64,000 nucleotides of DNA from Parabacteroides sp. (lineage in GTDB: Bacteria > Bacteroidota > Bacteroidia > Bacteroidales > Tannerellaceae), in the NCBI GenBank assembly GCA_019417325.1, contig DXVO01000034.1:124001-188000 (forward strand). Direction: 5' to 3'. The position numbers were made by a program, and so were the translations under genes. This document shows positions 34,314 through 43,680 of the stretch, piece after piece. The number at the start of each line of letters is the position of its first letter. The first letter of the stretch is position 1. The notes beneath the pieces were generated by a model. It was not told where the DNA came from, did no database searches, and saw nothing but the letters and a program-made list of their open reading frames with translations.

Positions 34314-35279
34314 CTAATCCGCACTTATACCCGCTTGCCAGGGTTGGAGGACAAATCCTAATTCAACTGCATTGCTTTCTTTCACAATTGTTGCAAACTG
34401 GGAAATTATTGTTCCTATCCGGGCATATTTCTCAGGTAAAAGCACTGCGACTTTTGATAGAAGTTCCGTATACGGAAGCATCATCTCCTTATTTACATAT
34501 ACTTTAGGCAGTCCGCTTTGTAAATCGATAATTAAAGGAAATGCACTCATAAGCATCGCTAATATATCATCCACAGAACCACCGGTACTCTTTGTTTGCA
34601 AAAGGGAATTAATTATAATCGTTCCGATAGCCTCGACATTCGGAGCTATATAGATTTTATTTCCGGACATATTATAGACAGCCATTCCTTTTGGGGAAGT
34701 AACAAAAGGTGCTCCGGACATTGTGGGGCTATAAGATACCAGCACATTCCCGTCTTCCTCCAAAGTCATATTTTGCACAATCAGCGGAAGCATTCCTCCT
34801 ACTGTAGTTTTTACCAATCCGGCAAACAAGGCCGGAGGTATCTGTTTTGCTTCCGGATAACCGAATACCACATATTCTTTATCCGTATCCAAAGTGAACA
34901 ACATCGAATTTATACCCCATTTACCGACCAAAGGAACGGTTATCTGCATAGCTACATCCAATGCCAGCTTATCTCCCGATATTGTTCCATCCAATGTCAG
35001 TTTACGATATGTATTCACATCGGTTCCGGTCAATTTATCTCCGCTGCGGGAGACGGTAACAACAGCTTCCGGTTCCCCGGGAATTACATTTTTCAACGTC
35101 AGGGTATTTTCAGTAAGAACCGCTTCATTCCCGATAAGGGGTACACCGCTTACTGTAACAGCAAAGTTATTGGCTTTGTAGGTAATCGGATAATTATATG
35201 CCTCATCCTTATTGCATGCAGTCAATACGGATAACCCCATTACAAATATACAGATGTAATAAACCAGTCCTTTTTTCAT
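34314..35279 (-). CDS. DUF4925-like lipoprotein
   Basis: This encodes 321 residues, with a lipoprotein signal and lipid-bearing Cys22 (MGLSVLTACNKDEAY). The N-terminal half is a lipocalin-like or beta-sandwich segment (LTLDGTISGDKLALDVAMQITVPL) and the C-terminal part is helical. It looks like DUF4925 lipoproteins of Bacteroides, which have no known function; this match is by pattern only. It shares no operon with the sensor kinase that follows (121 bases), but may be co-transcribed with the SusD fusion gene upstream, since only 120 bases separate them. Confidence 0.65.
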   Translation of the reverse strand: MKKGLVYYICIFVMGLSVLTACNKDEAYNYPITYKANNFAVTVSGVPLIGNEAVLTENTLTLKNVIPGEPEAVVTVSRSGDKLTGTDVNTYRKLTLDGTISGDKLALDVAMQITVPLVGKWGINSMLFTLDTDKEYVVFGYPEAKQIPPALFAGLVKTTVGGMLPLIVQNMTLEEDGNVLVSYSPTMSGAPFVTSPKGMAVYNMSGNKIYIAPNVEAIGTIIINSLLQTKSTGGSVDDILAMLMSAFPLIIDLQSGLPKVYVNKEMMLPYTELLSKVAVLLPEKYARIGTIISQFATIVKESNAVELGFVLQPWQAGISAD

Positions 35280-35351
35280 CTCGCTCTTATTTTTGTTTTC
35301 GTATTACACCAAAGAGGTACAGTATCCTCTTCTCCTTTATTCTCTGAATTA

Positions 35352-35376
35352 CAAATATATTTTAAAAACAAATATA
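35352..35376 (-). promoter_or_regulatory. Two TATATTTG elements before the DUF4925-like gene
   Basis: TATATTTG occurs at 35376-35369 and 35359-35352 on the minus strand. Either fits the Bacteroides -7 element, placing a transcript start about 65-85 bases before the ATG at 35279. So the gene may have its own promoter rather than depend on the SusD fusion gene. Confidence 0.4.
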
Positions 35377-35399
35377 ACGGATATATGTTTTATAAGGTT

Positions 35400-37331
35400 C
35401 TATTTCTTATACCCTGGGTTCTGCTCTAATTTAGGATTCGAATCTATTTCTCTTTGCGAAATAGGATAAAGTTGTTCATATTCTTGGATATTTAACTCAG
35501 AAACAGCTAAATCCAGCCGTTTCAGTAAAGCAAAATAACCATAATCCATTCCTATGATATCATTCCATAAAGAAGTGATTTCCTCCGGAATATTATCTGC
35601 TGTTTCCTGTAAGGCCGGCATGCGAATAGATTGTTTGACCTTATTGATAACATCTATTGCTCCCGATTTCTGACCTATATGATATAATGCTTCTGCATAA
35701 TTTAGCAAAACGCCTGTATATCTATAAATCGGGTGCAATACTCCATCCGGATTTATTTGATTAAAGAATGGAACATTGGCTACATTTTCTCTTTGAAAGC
35801 TGAAAATAATTTCAAGATTTGCCTTATCCTGATAAATAGAAGGGCTTTTCCCGCAAAGTGTATATTTGCTACCTGCGTCCACTATCTTTTTTAAATAGGT
35901 AACAGCTCCATTATAATCCTTTCTTTCAAGGGCAATGGTCCCCATAAGCGCATTGGCAAAATCTTTAGTTGGCACTAATTGACTAAAATCCACATCCTCT
36001 TTTAATTCGCTAATAGAAGAGTTCAGGTCCGACAACAATTGTTCAAAAATAGTCTCTTTAGGAGTTCTTGGCATCAATATATTATTATTGTCAAGCGTTG
36101 TTTTTGTTACAAACGGAACATCTCCCCAATGTTGAATCATGTCCAGATAAACAAAAGCACGAAGTGTTTTGGCCGCTGCTACATATGGTTTCACGTCAAA
36201 AGAGAAGTTTGTTTTTGTCTCTTGTTCTATAATCATATTAAACATGCGGATTGCTTTGTAAGAGGCAGCCCAAGCCTCACTAAATTCATAATCATCCGGT
36301 TTGAATTTCAAATCCGTATTACTAATTTCTCCACAACGGACAGCATCCAGGACTATCATACGTTGAGAATAATCAAAAGCAGAGAAGTAACCGCCAGCTA
36401 ACACATTTACAAAATCTGTTTCACTCTGAAAAACTTCTTCCGAAGTTACCTGATCACTCGGCTTCTCTTCCAGTCCGCCATTTTCTATCGTTTCATCTTT
36501 TTCGTCCAGCACTCCGTCTCCATTGCCATCGATAAATTTACGAATATTGCTGACTGTAATTTCCGAACCCTGCTCTTTATAATATTTCTGCACGTTTTCC
36601 ATTACATCCACTGCATCCACATTCTTTCCCGCTTCACGGATATTATCCAGCAAAACAGCATCGGTTATAGTACCTCCGGCAGCAAAATCATTACTCAATT
36701 TAGAAGCAAATTCAGAAAATTCGGCTTCTTTCTTATCATACAACACAATAGAAGATATCGCAAGAAGAACCGCTGCATTTTCATCACCATCCGTTAAACT
36801 GATATTCTCAGGACTTTCTATTTCCTTTGCAATATAAAACACTTTCAACAGTTCCTTCTCCGCCTGTTTCTTTGCTTCTGAAAAACTTTTTCCCTCAGCA
36901 ACCAAAGCCTTCACTCGTTTATACTCCAGATGAGTCAGAATATTTACATTAACTTTTTCCTTACTTGATAAATCAGTAATCGCATTTAGTGTAATCTGTG
37001 AATCGGATTTTTCACCTTCTATCTCATTATAAAAATAACCGCTGATTTCCAGTTCGACATACTGGCTGGATAAACTCATTTTAGGAAAAGAAAAATCGCC
37101 TTTATCATTGATGGTCCCCGTTTTAAAATTCTTTCCTGTTTGTTCCAGATTTTCGTCCAGTTCATAAAGGATTACTTTAGAACCGGTAAGAAACGGGCCT
37201 TTTTCAATAGAGCCGTTCACATTACTTTTTTCTAATCTGACTCCACCCCCTTTTTCTTCATCTTTCGAACAACTCCATAATAAAGAGATTGTAAGTAACA
37301 CGATTAACGTGTTCCAGATTGTTTTTTTCAT
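35400..37331 (-). CDS. Fusion lipoprotein: N-terminal beta/helical domains plus RagB/SusD C-terminal region
   Basis: This encodes 643 residues, a lipoprotein (Cys21 in LLWSCSKDE). The N-terminal region (about 30-110, GPFLTGSKVILYELDENLEQTG) looks like a carboxypeptidase-regulatory-type beta domain with a pre-domain similar to surface adhesins; about 110-270 is helical. An EF-hand-like dockerin-type loop follows at about 270-282 (DGNGDGVLDEKDE). The C-terminal half (about 300-643) is a SusD/RagB protein, ending with REIDSNPKLEQNPGYKK. There is no SusC gene beside it, so its partner is elsewhere or it acts alone. The combination is unusual. The plus-strand nucleotidase is divergent. Confidence 0.82.
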   Translation of the reverse strand: MKKTIWNTLIVLLTISLLWSCSKDEEKGGGVRLEKSNVNGSIEKGPFLTGSKVILYELDENLEQTGKNFKTGTINDKGDFSFPKMSLSSQYVELEISGYFYNEIEGEKSDSQITLNAITDLSSKEKVNVNILTHLEYKRVKALVAEGKSFSEAKKQAEKELLKVFYIAKEIESPENISLTDGDENAAVLLAISSIVLYDKKEAEFSEFASKLSNDFAAGGTITDAVLLDNIREAGKNVDAVDVMENVQKYYKEQGSEITVSNIRKFIDGNGDGVLDEKDETIENGGLEEKPSDQVTSEEVFQSETDFVNVLAGGYFSAFDYSQRMIVLDAVRCGEISNTDLKFKPDDYEFSEAWAASYKAIRMFNMIIEQETKTNFSFDVKPYVAAAKTLRAFVYLDMIQHWGDVPFVTKTTLDNNNILMPRTPKETIFEQLLSDLNSSISELKEDVDFSQLVPTKDFANALMGTIALERKDYNGAVTYLKKIVDAGSKYTLCGKSPSIYQDKANLEIIFSFQRENVANVPFFNQINPDGVLHPIYRYTGVLLNYAEALYHIGQKSGAIDVINKVKQSIRMPALQETADNIPEEITSLWNDIIGMDYGYFALLKRLDLAVSELNIQEYEQLYPISQREIDSNPKLEQNPGYKK

Positions 37332-37945
37332 TTACCCGATTATTTAAGTTGCATTATTTGTTCTTTCCTAACAGACATTTTTCTGTTTCACCTTAAAAAA
37401 GCAAAAGTAGTTAAAATATCATTCTATTTCACGAAATAAAAACAAATTCATACTTATCTTTGAAACGTATCGACAGCCTGTCTTTCAAAAAGATACACAA
37501 CCTATTTTTCTTTTCTTCCCAAGAAAATTTGTTTTCGAGGTGGTCAAAAACATTTTTGACCACCTCGAAAATATTAATGACGCCCTCGAAAATATTTTCG
37601 ACCGCCTCAAAAACAAATTTCCACAGCTACAATTTTGAAAAAGTACGGGATATAATTTTCTTTTCATCGGAACGAAAAAATAATTTCTTTACTGGAAAAT
37701 CTGAACAATTTGTTATTCTTAAACTCCCTTAAGTATATCCATCTCGCTATTGTCTGGAAAAGAACAGGAAAAACAACAGACAGAAATAAAATAAGTGAAT
37801 TATCATTCTGAAAGTTTATCCAAAGGTTTTATTATTAATAAAGGTAGCTAAGCCTTCATTTTTAACAGACTTCGGATAAATATATGATAAAATATCAAAA
37901 ACAGTTTGTATATTTAGCCACTAAATAAACAAGCTAAACAATATC
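37332..37945. other. 614-base divergent intergenic region with strong inverted repeats
   Basis: Between the divergent SusD fusion gene and the 5'-nucleotidase gene. It holds the 19-base hairpin 37532-37571, the palindrome CGAAAATATTTTCG (37587-37600) and an outer imperfect repeat (GTTTTCGAGG near 37531 to GCCTCAAAAAC near 37604). A 90-codon frame at 37460-37732 is the translation of these repeats and not a gene. Poly-A/T stretches occur but I cannot pick a clear promoter for either gene. Confidence 0.5.
37532..37571. repeat. Perfect 19-base inverted repeat with 2-base loop
   Basis: TTTTCGAGGTGGTCAAAAA (37532-37550) and its exact complement (37553-37571) flank CA. It is followed by CGAAAATATTTTCG and lies inside a larger imperfect dyad to about 37620. 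The GAGGTGGTCnnnnATTTTnGACCACCTC kind of unit is reminiscent of Bacteroides intergenic repeats, from memory. It lies between divergent genes, so it is not a simple terminator. Confidence 0.75.
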
Positions 37946-39529
37946 TTGGTGTCTAACAGTTTAATTACTCCCAAATCTATCAGGAATTTGAGTTGTATAC
38001 ATATACTCATTTTCCTGGGGTTTCTTTTCTCCTTTACAGGATGCAAATCCGATAAAGGGCTGGCAGATAACGGTAATACGATTATCCATATTCTCTATAC
38101 AAACGATTCCCACGGAAGAATTTTCACAGATGATAAAAACACAGCTATCGCCGGAATAGATTATGTTGCAGCAATAAAGAAAAGCATGCCCGGAGCTTTG
38201 CTTGTCGATATCGGAGATACTTTTCACGGACTGCCTGTAGCCAATCACTTCAAAGGGGAAAGCATTGTCGAGTTAATGAATAAAGCGAATTACGATATTA
38301 TGGTTCCCGGAAACCATGATTTCAATTATGGCTTGCCTCAACTGGCAAAACTGGCATCCAAAGCTAAATTCAATATCATTGCAGCAAATATCTCATGGCA
38401 GGCAAATGATAGCTTATTGTTTCCTGCCACAGTTATAAAACAGATAAATGGAATCCCCATCGGTTTCTTCGGGCTTACCACTACTTCCACCCCCAGCAGA
38501 ACCGGAAAGAAAAACGTTGACGGATTAGATTTTAAATCCTATACGGAACCTGCTGAAAAAGCAATTAAAGATTTACGCCGGCAAGGAGCACGCATCATTA
38601 TCTGCCTGGCTCATGTAGGAAGAAAAGAGACACAACAGTTAGCTAAAGAATTAGGCAATGATATTCAAATCATCATCGATGGACACGACCATATCTCGGC
38701 AACGGAACAGGTCGGAAACGTATTGATTACAAGTTCCGGCTGCTACGAAGCAAATATCGGCCTGATAACAATCGAATATGACAAACAAACCCATAAAATG
38801 AACCGTGCGACAAGCTCGCTGATTACAGCAGAACAGGCACACCAAAGTGGAAAACGGGATAAAAAGACAAGCCGTCTGTTAGAAAATTATATGGCAACCG
38901 TCAACCGGATATTCGGGGAGGTCATAGGTTATTCACAGGTTTTATTACAAGCAACCAGAGGAACTGAAGAAACTCCGGGTATACGTAACTCCGAACAGCC
39001 TATCGGCAACTTACTGGCAGATGCATTACGCAAACAGGCAAAAACGGATTTGGCTATTTTCAACAGTGGAAACATCAAAAGTAGCCTTTCCATCGGAAAT
39101 ATCACCCGGGCAAATATCAATGCAATGTGCCCGCACGAAAATTATCTGGTGATAAAAGAGATAAACGGAAAATTACTTAAAAAGATTCTGGAAGAAAGCG
39201 TCCGTACAGCACCGGAACCTTCCGGAGGATTCGAACAAATATCCGGCTTCTCTTTCGCATACAATCCCTCTAATCCTGAAGACAGCAAAGTTACCCAAAT
39301 CCGTATAGGGAACCGATCAATTGATATGGATGACGAAACAATACGCTATACACTCGCCGTCAACAACTTTACAGCAGATGGCGGTGATGGTTTTACAATG
39401 CTTAAAGAGGCACAAACACTGAAAGAAGGAGAAGCTCTGGAAGCGATAATTGCTAACTATATAAAAAGTATCAGCCCGCTTACGACTTCCAATACCGGAA
39501 CAGATAACAGAATACAAACCATCAAATAG
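37946..39529 (+). CDS. 5'-nucleotidase/metallophosphatase lipoprotein (UshA-like)
   Basis: This encodes 527 residues. The frame starts with TTG 37946 or GTG 37949; there is no ATG before residue 78, so the start is uncertain. A lipoprotein signal ends at about Cys33 (FSFTGCKSD). The metallophosphatase motifs are clear: TNDSHGR (about 53), GDTFHG, GNHDFNYG and the DGHDH (about 236), which bind two metal ions. The C-terminal 5'-nucleotidase domain (about 330-515) carries the substrate-binding RRGTEETPGIRN-like and FNSGNIKSSL stretches and TLAVNNFTADGGDGF. It likely releases phosphate from nucleotides in the periplasm. Nine bases before the dipeptidase. Confidence 0.85.
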   Translation: MVSNSLITPKSIRNLSCIHILIFLGFLFSFTGCKSDKGLADNGNTIIHILYTNDSHGRIFTDDKNTAIAGIDYVAAIKKSMPGALLVDIGDTFHGLPVANHFKGESIVELMNKANYDIMVPGNHDFNYGLPQLAKLASKAKFNIIAANISWQANDSLLFPATVIKQINGIPIGFFGLTTTSTPSRTGKKNVDGLDFKSYTEPAEKAIKDLRRQGARIIICLAHVGRKETQQLAKELGNDIQIIIDGHDHISATEQVGNVLITSSGCYEANIGLITIEYDKQTHKMNRATSSLITAEQAHQSGKRDKKTSRLLENYMATVNRIFGEVIGYSQVLLQATRGTEETPGIRNSEQPIGNLLADALRKQAKTDLAIFNSGNIKSSLSIGNITRANINAMCPHENYLVIKEINGKLLKKILEESVRTAPEPSGGFEQISGFSFAYNPSNPEDSKVTQIRIGNRSIDMDDETIRYTLAVNNFTADGGDGFTMLKEAQTLKEGEALEAIIANYIKSISPLTTSNTGTDNRIQTIK

Positions 39530-39538
39530 AAGAGAAAT

Positions 39539-41146
39539 ATGAACAAACTTTTTATCCTTACAATCACTTTTGCCGCCTACTGCTGTAATCTTGCGGCACA
39601 AGAAATCGAATACTCCGAACCAGTCAACAATCCGGAAAGCTGTACCAGTATCATGGTTGGTAAGAAAGCTTCGGCAGACGGTTCTGTTATGACCAGCCAC
39701 ACTTGCGACGGGAACTACCGTACTTGGATGGAAATTGTTCCCGCGGCCAAATATGAACGGGATACAACGGTAGCCATTTTTAAAGGCCGCATGCATACCG
39801 AATATCCCTACGACTGCACCCGGATGGAGCAGACAGGAACAATTCCTGAAGCCCGTTCCACTTACCAGTTCCTCAACACCGCTTATCCCTGCCTGAATGA
39901 AAAGCAGTTGGGTATCGGTGAAACAACGATTTCCGGACGCCGTGAAATGGTGAATAAAAAGGGAATCTTTATGATTGAAGAGCTGGAAAAGATAGCCCTG
40001 CAACGTTGTTCCACTGCCCGCGAAGCGATTCGGTTAATCGGAAGCCTGGTAGCAAAATACGGTTATGGCGACTCCGGCGAATGCCTTACGATTGCCGACC
40101 CGAATGAAGTATGGCATTTCGAAATATTCGGTGAAGGACCGGATAAAATCGGTGGTGTATGGGCTGCAGTCCGTATTCCGGACGACCATGTAGGAGTTTC
40201 AGCCAATATCTCACGTATCTCTACGCTGGATCTAAAAGATAAAGATAATTATATGGCTTCCGAAAATGTGTTTTCTGTAGCTAAGAAAATGGGATTCTGG
40301 GACGGTAAAGAACCGTTTAAATTCTGGAAAGCATATAGTGGCGGTAATTATTTCGGTGAAAATAAGGCATTCAGCCTACGTGAATATTTTATTCTGAACA
40401 GCCTTGCCCCTTCCCTGAAACTGTCTTACGATGCAGAAGAATTACCTATCAGTGTAAAACCGGACAAACAGGTTGCTGCTGCCGATGTAATGGCTTTGTT
40501 GCGCCAGACGTATGACGGAACAGAATGGAGTACGGTTAAGAACCTGAAAGTTACTGTCAAGAATAAAAATAAAGAAGAAGAAACAATTACCAGTCCGGCC
40601 GCCAATCCCTGGATGGGTTCGGATATGATGAATATGCTGAACGGTGTAAAAGAAGGAACCGTAGCACGTAATCGGCTGGTTGCCGTTCCTCAGTGTGCTT
40701 ATTCACATGTTATCCAGTTAAGAAGCTGGCTGCCGGATGCCGTAGGCGGTATTGCTTGGATTTCATTCGATAATCCGGGAGAAAGCCCACGTATTCCCAT
40801 CTTCTCCGGTACAACATCCCTACCCACAAGTTTCGGTATCTGCGGTCAACTCCGCCACCGGGAGGATGCTGCTGTCTGGGCTTTCCGCCGCGCTAATAAA
40901 CTGGCAACCATACGCTGGGGACTTACCAAAGACAAAATAAACAACTCTATCCTTCATTTTGAAGACAAAGGGTTCTCTGAACTTCCGTTTATCGAAAGCC
41001 GCTACAAAGACTTACAAAGCCAGAAAGGAGAAGAAGCTGCACGCGCTTACCTGACCGGTTATACGACTGACTTTGCCGCTGCCGCCATGTATCGCTGGCA
41101 GGATATGGCCGACGAGTTCTGGAAAATGTTTGCAAGAGGATTTTAA
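39539..41146 (+). CDS. Peptidase family C69 dipeptidase (PepD-like)
   Basis: This encodes 535 residues. A signal peptide (about 1-20, CCNLAAQ) is followed by the C69 N-terminal motif: Cys35 in NPESCTSIMVGKKASADGSVM, the residue that becomes the catalytic N-terminal cysteine in some members. The family belongs to the Ntn-hydrolases and includes dipeptidase A of Lactobacillus. The C-terminal end is YRWQDMADEFWKMFARGF. It would split short peptides in the periplasm. It is followed 23 bases later by a C1 aminopeptidase, so the operon fits peptide catabolism, with the nucleotidase in front. Confidence 0.85.
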   Translation: MNKLFILTITFAAYCCNLAAQEIEYSEPVNNPESCTSIMVGKKASADGSVMTSHTCDGNYRTWMEIVPAAKYERDTTVAIFKGRMHTEYPYDCTRMEQTGTIPEARSTYQFLNTAYPCLNEKQLGIGETTISGRREMVNKKGIFMIEELEKIALQRCSTAREAIRLIGSLVAKYGYGDSGECLTIADPNEVWHFEIFGEGPDKIGGVWAAVRIPDDHVGVSANISRISTLDLKDKDNYMASENVFSVAKKMGFWDGKEPFKFWKAYSGGNYFGENKAFSLREYFILNSLAPSLKLSYDAEELPISVKPDKQVAAADVMALLRQTYDGTEWSTVKNLKVTVKNKNKEEETITSPAANPWMGSDMMNMLNGVKEGTVARNRLVAVPQCAYSHVIQLRSWLPDAVGGIAWISFDNPGESPRIPIFSGTTSLPTSFGICGQLRHREDAAVWAFRRANKLATIRWGLTKDKINNSILHFEDKGFSELPFIESRYKDLQSQKGEEAARAYLTGYTTDFAAAAMYRWQDMADEFWKMFARGF

Positions 41147-41169
41147 ACCAATCATTAAAGCCAATACAA

Positions 41170-42354
41170 ATGAAATCACTTATTTCTAAATCATTCATTC
41201 TTTCTTGTGCACTGGCTTGCTCCGTATCCGGCGCATTCGCACAAGGGTATCAGTTCACAGAAGTTGTAAGCGTTCCTGCAACTCCGGTAAAGAACCAGGC
41301 TTCAACCGGTACATGCTGGTGTTTCGCCACAACCTCCTTCATGGAATCCGAACTGTTGCGTATGGGAAAAGGGACTTACGACCTTTCCGAAATGTTTATC
41401 GTTCGTCAGAAATACATGAACCAGTTGCAGGATAATTATATCCGTGGAGGAAAAGGAAATATCGGACAGGGCAGTCTTTCCCATACCTTCATGAACGCAT
41501 ACCGCCAGGTGGGTATCGTTCCGGAAGAAGTTTATACAGGAATTAATTACGACTCCGACAAGCACAACCACAGCGAGCTGGTTAAATACATGCACGCAGT
41601 TGCCGATGTCGCTGTTAAGGCAAGGCATCGCAGTCCGGAATATTATAAATTAATCGATAACTTATTCGATACGTATTTGGGTAAATTACCGGAAAAGTTC
41701 ACTTATAAAGGAAAAGAATATACTCCAAAAAGCTTTGCTGCTTCGCTGGGATTGAATATGGACGACTATATCGAGTTGACCAGCTTCACCCATCATCCAT
41801 ATTATCAAAAGTTCGAAGTGGAAGTACCTGACAACTGGGAACATTCTTTGATGTACAACTTACCGTTGGATGAAATGATGGAAACAGTGGATTACGCCCT
41901 GAATAACGGCTACTCCGTATGCTGGGACGGTGATGTAAGCGAAAAAGGGTTTTCTTTCAAAAACGGCGTTGCCATCAATCCGGAGGTAAAGAAAGTGGAA
42001 GATTTATCGAATACTGACCGCGCCCGTTTTGAAAAGCTGGATGAAAAAGGCCGCCTGGAAGAAGTCTTCAAATTCGAACAACCGTATCCTGAAATTAATG
42101 TAACCCCGGAAGTTCGCCAGACTGGTTTCGAAGCCTTCGTCACTACCGATGACCACCTGATGCACCTTACCGGTATTACGAAAGACCAGAACGGTACAAA
42201 ATATTATATCACCAAAAACTCATGGGGTACAGACCGTAATAAATTCGGCGGCTACCTGAACATGTCCGAAAGTTATGTCCGCGCCAAGACTATTTTTATA
42301 ATGGTTCATAAAGATGCGATACCGAAAGCGATTAAGGCTAAATTAGGTCTATAA
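41170..42354 (+). CDS. C1 family cysteine aminopeptidase (bleomycin hydrolase/PepC type)
   Basis: This encodes 394 residues with a signal peptide (1-24, VSGAFAQG). The papain-type triad is visible: Cys49 in ASTGTCWCFATTS, His329 in DDHLMHLTG and Asn350 in ITKNSWGT, with Gln43 before the Cys (oxyanion). The spacing and the KNSWG signature fit C1B enzymes such as bleomycin hydrolase and PepC, which remove N-terminal amino acids. An exported form is common in Bacteroidales. It follows the C69 dipeptidase in the same operon, and a strong terminator follows. Confidence 0.9.
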   Translation: MKSLISKSFILSCALACSVSGAFAQGYQFTEVVSVPATPVKNQASTGTCWCFATTSFMESELLRMGKGTYDLSEMFIVRQKYMNQLQDNYIRGGKGNIGQGSLSHTFMNAYRQVGIVPEEVYTGINYDSDKHNHSELVKYMHAVADVAVKARHRSPEYYKLIDNLFDTYLGKLPEKFTYKGKEYTPKSFAASLGLNMDDYIELTSFTHHPYYQKFEVEVPDNWEHSLMYNLPLDEMMETVDYALNNGYSVCWDGDVSEKGFSFKNGVAINPEVKKVEDLSNTDRARFEKLDEKGRLEEVFKFEQPYPEINVTPEVRQTGFEAFVTTDDHLMHLTGITKDQNGTKYYITKNSWGTDRNKFGGYLNMSESYVRAKTIFIMVHKDAIPKAIKAKLGL

Positions 42355-42359
42355 AAAAT

Positions 42360-42419
42360 AAGAGGTAGCATGTCTAAAGTCAATACATCAACTTGATTTT
42401 AAACATGCTCCCTCTCTTT
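42360..42419 (+). terminator. Terminator of the peptidase operon
   Basis: AGAGG-TAGCATGTCTAAA and its partner TTTAAACATGCTCCCTCT form an imperfect hairpin around a 17-base loop, ending in TCTTTT. It lies 6-60 bases after the aminopeptidase stop. Confidence 0.6.
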
Positions 42420-42566
42420 TACTGCCGGGACTCAATCTCTATTATTATCTTGTACATATATAACTCGATATAATCAGATAACATCCCTGTCAAACAATAC
42501 GGTATATTTATCATAGCAAAGCCCTTTTTCTAAATTTTAATTTCCTCATACAAAATGAGATATCAT

Positions 42567-43379
42567 TTACTTCAACATTTTCCGGCTCTCCACATCAGCC
42601 AAAACATGCATCTGTTGTATAGCGATTTGGTTCAGCTTTATCAACCTTTCCCGTTGCGGAAGCCCCTCATTAATAAAAACTGCATTAATATTCTCCATAT
42701 TTGACAGGCTGATTAATTCGTTTATCGTTGCGTAATCGCGGATATTACCTTTGAGATTAGGATTAGCTTCTCGCCATTCCTTTGCTGTCATTCCGAATAA
42801 TGCCATATTCAACACATCCGCCTCGTTGGCATAAATAATTGAAGTTTGTCTTACAGTAAGTTCGGCAGGAATTAAATTGTGCTTAATGGCATCTGTATGA
42901 ATATGGTAATTAATCTTCGCCAGTTCTCGCTTTGCCGACCAACCGAGCGATTTTTGTCCCTCATTTTTCAGTCGCTTGAACTCTGTAACAAGATACAGTT
43001 CAAACTCTGCTGAAATCCATGCTGCAAATTTGAAAGCAATATCTGAATGGGCATATGTCCCGCCGCCATAACGTCCGGATTTCGAAGTCATCCCGACAGC
43101 ATTTGTTTCGCTAATCCATTTTTGGGGAGACATCCAGAAATGAGGCTTTGCCGACTCGTTTTTAAACCCCTCATAAATGTGGGGTTTAAAATTCGGGTTA
43201 TTCAACATTTCCCACAAACCAATATACTCAATTGTGCTGTAAGTCCTTAGCCACAAACTGATTATTTGTGAAGGATTCTCTATATCCCGAATTTTTGCAA
43301 TATCGGTCAGCGAGATATAATCCTCCTGATCTTTCTTATAAAAAACTATTTCCGTATTCTTTACCGTTATTTTTTCCAT
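42567..43379 (-). CDS. KilA-N domain protein
   Basis: This encodes 270 residues from ATG 43379 (MEKITVKNTEIVFYKK). The KilA-N domain lies at about 15-125, with YISLTDIAKIRD, WLRTYSTIEYIGLWE and GMTSKSGRYGGGTYAHSDIAFKFAAWIS. The C-terminal half is helical, with LGWSAKRELAKINYHIHTDAIKH, and is often found joined to this domain in phage and chromosomal proteins. KilA-N proteins bind DNA and are typical of phage and mobile elements. It is alone between two terminator regions, so no function in this cluster is implied. Confidence 0.85.
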   Translation of the reverse strand: MEKITVKNTEIVFYKKDQEDYISLTDIAKIRDIENPSQIISLWLRTYSTIEYIGLWEMLNNPNFKPHIYEGFKNESAKPHFWMSPQKWISETNAVGMTSKSGRYGGGTYAHSDIAFKFAAWISAEFELYLVTEFKRLKNEGQKSLGWSAKRELAKINYHIHTDAIKHNLIPAELTVRQTSIIYANEADVLNMALFGMTAKEWREANPNLKGNIRDYATINELISLSNMENINAVFINEGLPQRERLIKLNQIAIQQMHVLADVESRKMLK

Positions 43380-43680
43380 ACTCCAGTTTTGATTTTCAAC
43401 AAAGATATAAATTTCTACTATTCTGACAATAAGGGATTCAGATTACATCTTAAGAAGAGACAGACTCCATATCTTTAACTTATCTTCTATGCTTTTGCGA
43501 AACTCCATATATTATTCTATTACCCAAGGATTCATATAAGAAAATAAATTCCTGCAGGAACAGAATTAGGGTAAATAACGAATAAAAACGGAACAAAATT
43601 AGGGTAAATCCGATTCTGTTCCGTTTCTTTCAGCGCTAACTAACTCCATGGGAGCGTAATTATGCTCATTGTTACTACTT
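43380..43680. other. 301-base intergenic region holding repeats and a terminator
   Basis: It holds the terminator at 43584-43626 and a direct repeat, GGAACARAATTAGGGTAAAT, at 43557-43576 and 43590-43609. A palindrome CCTGCAGG lies at 43551-43558. No coding frame or promoter is clear. Confidence 0.55.
43584..43626 (-). terminator. Terminator of the right-hand polysaccharide utilization operon
   Basis: On the minus strand AAACGGAACA (43626-43617) pairs with TGTTCCGTTTTT (43595-43584) around a loop with TTTACCCTAATT. A second copy of the left arm of the loop (GGAACAGAAT at 43557-43566) could pair with the same partner, giving an alternative hairpin. Confidence 0.65.

Noticed and set aside
37460..37732. 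A 90-residue plus-strand reading frame
   Set aside because: It is the translation of the inverted repeats, with repetitive SKIF/SKTN-like residues and no promoter or family.
42567..43379. KilA-N gene as evidence of a prophage
   Set aside because: No other phage gene, integrase or attachment site lies beside it.
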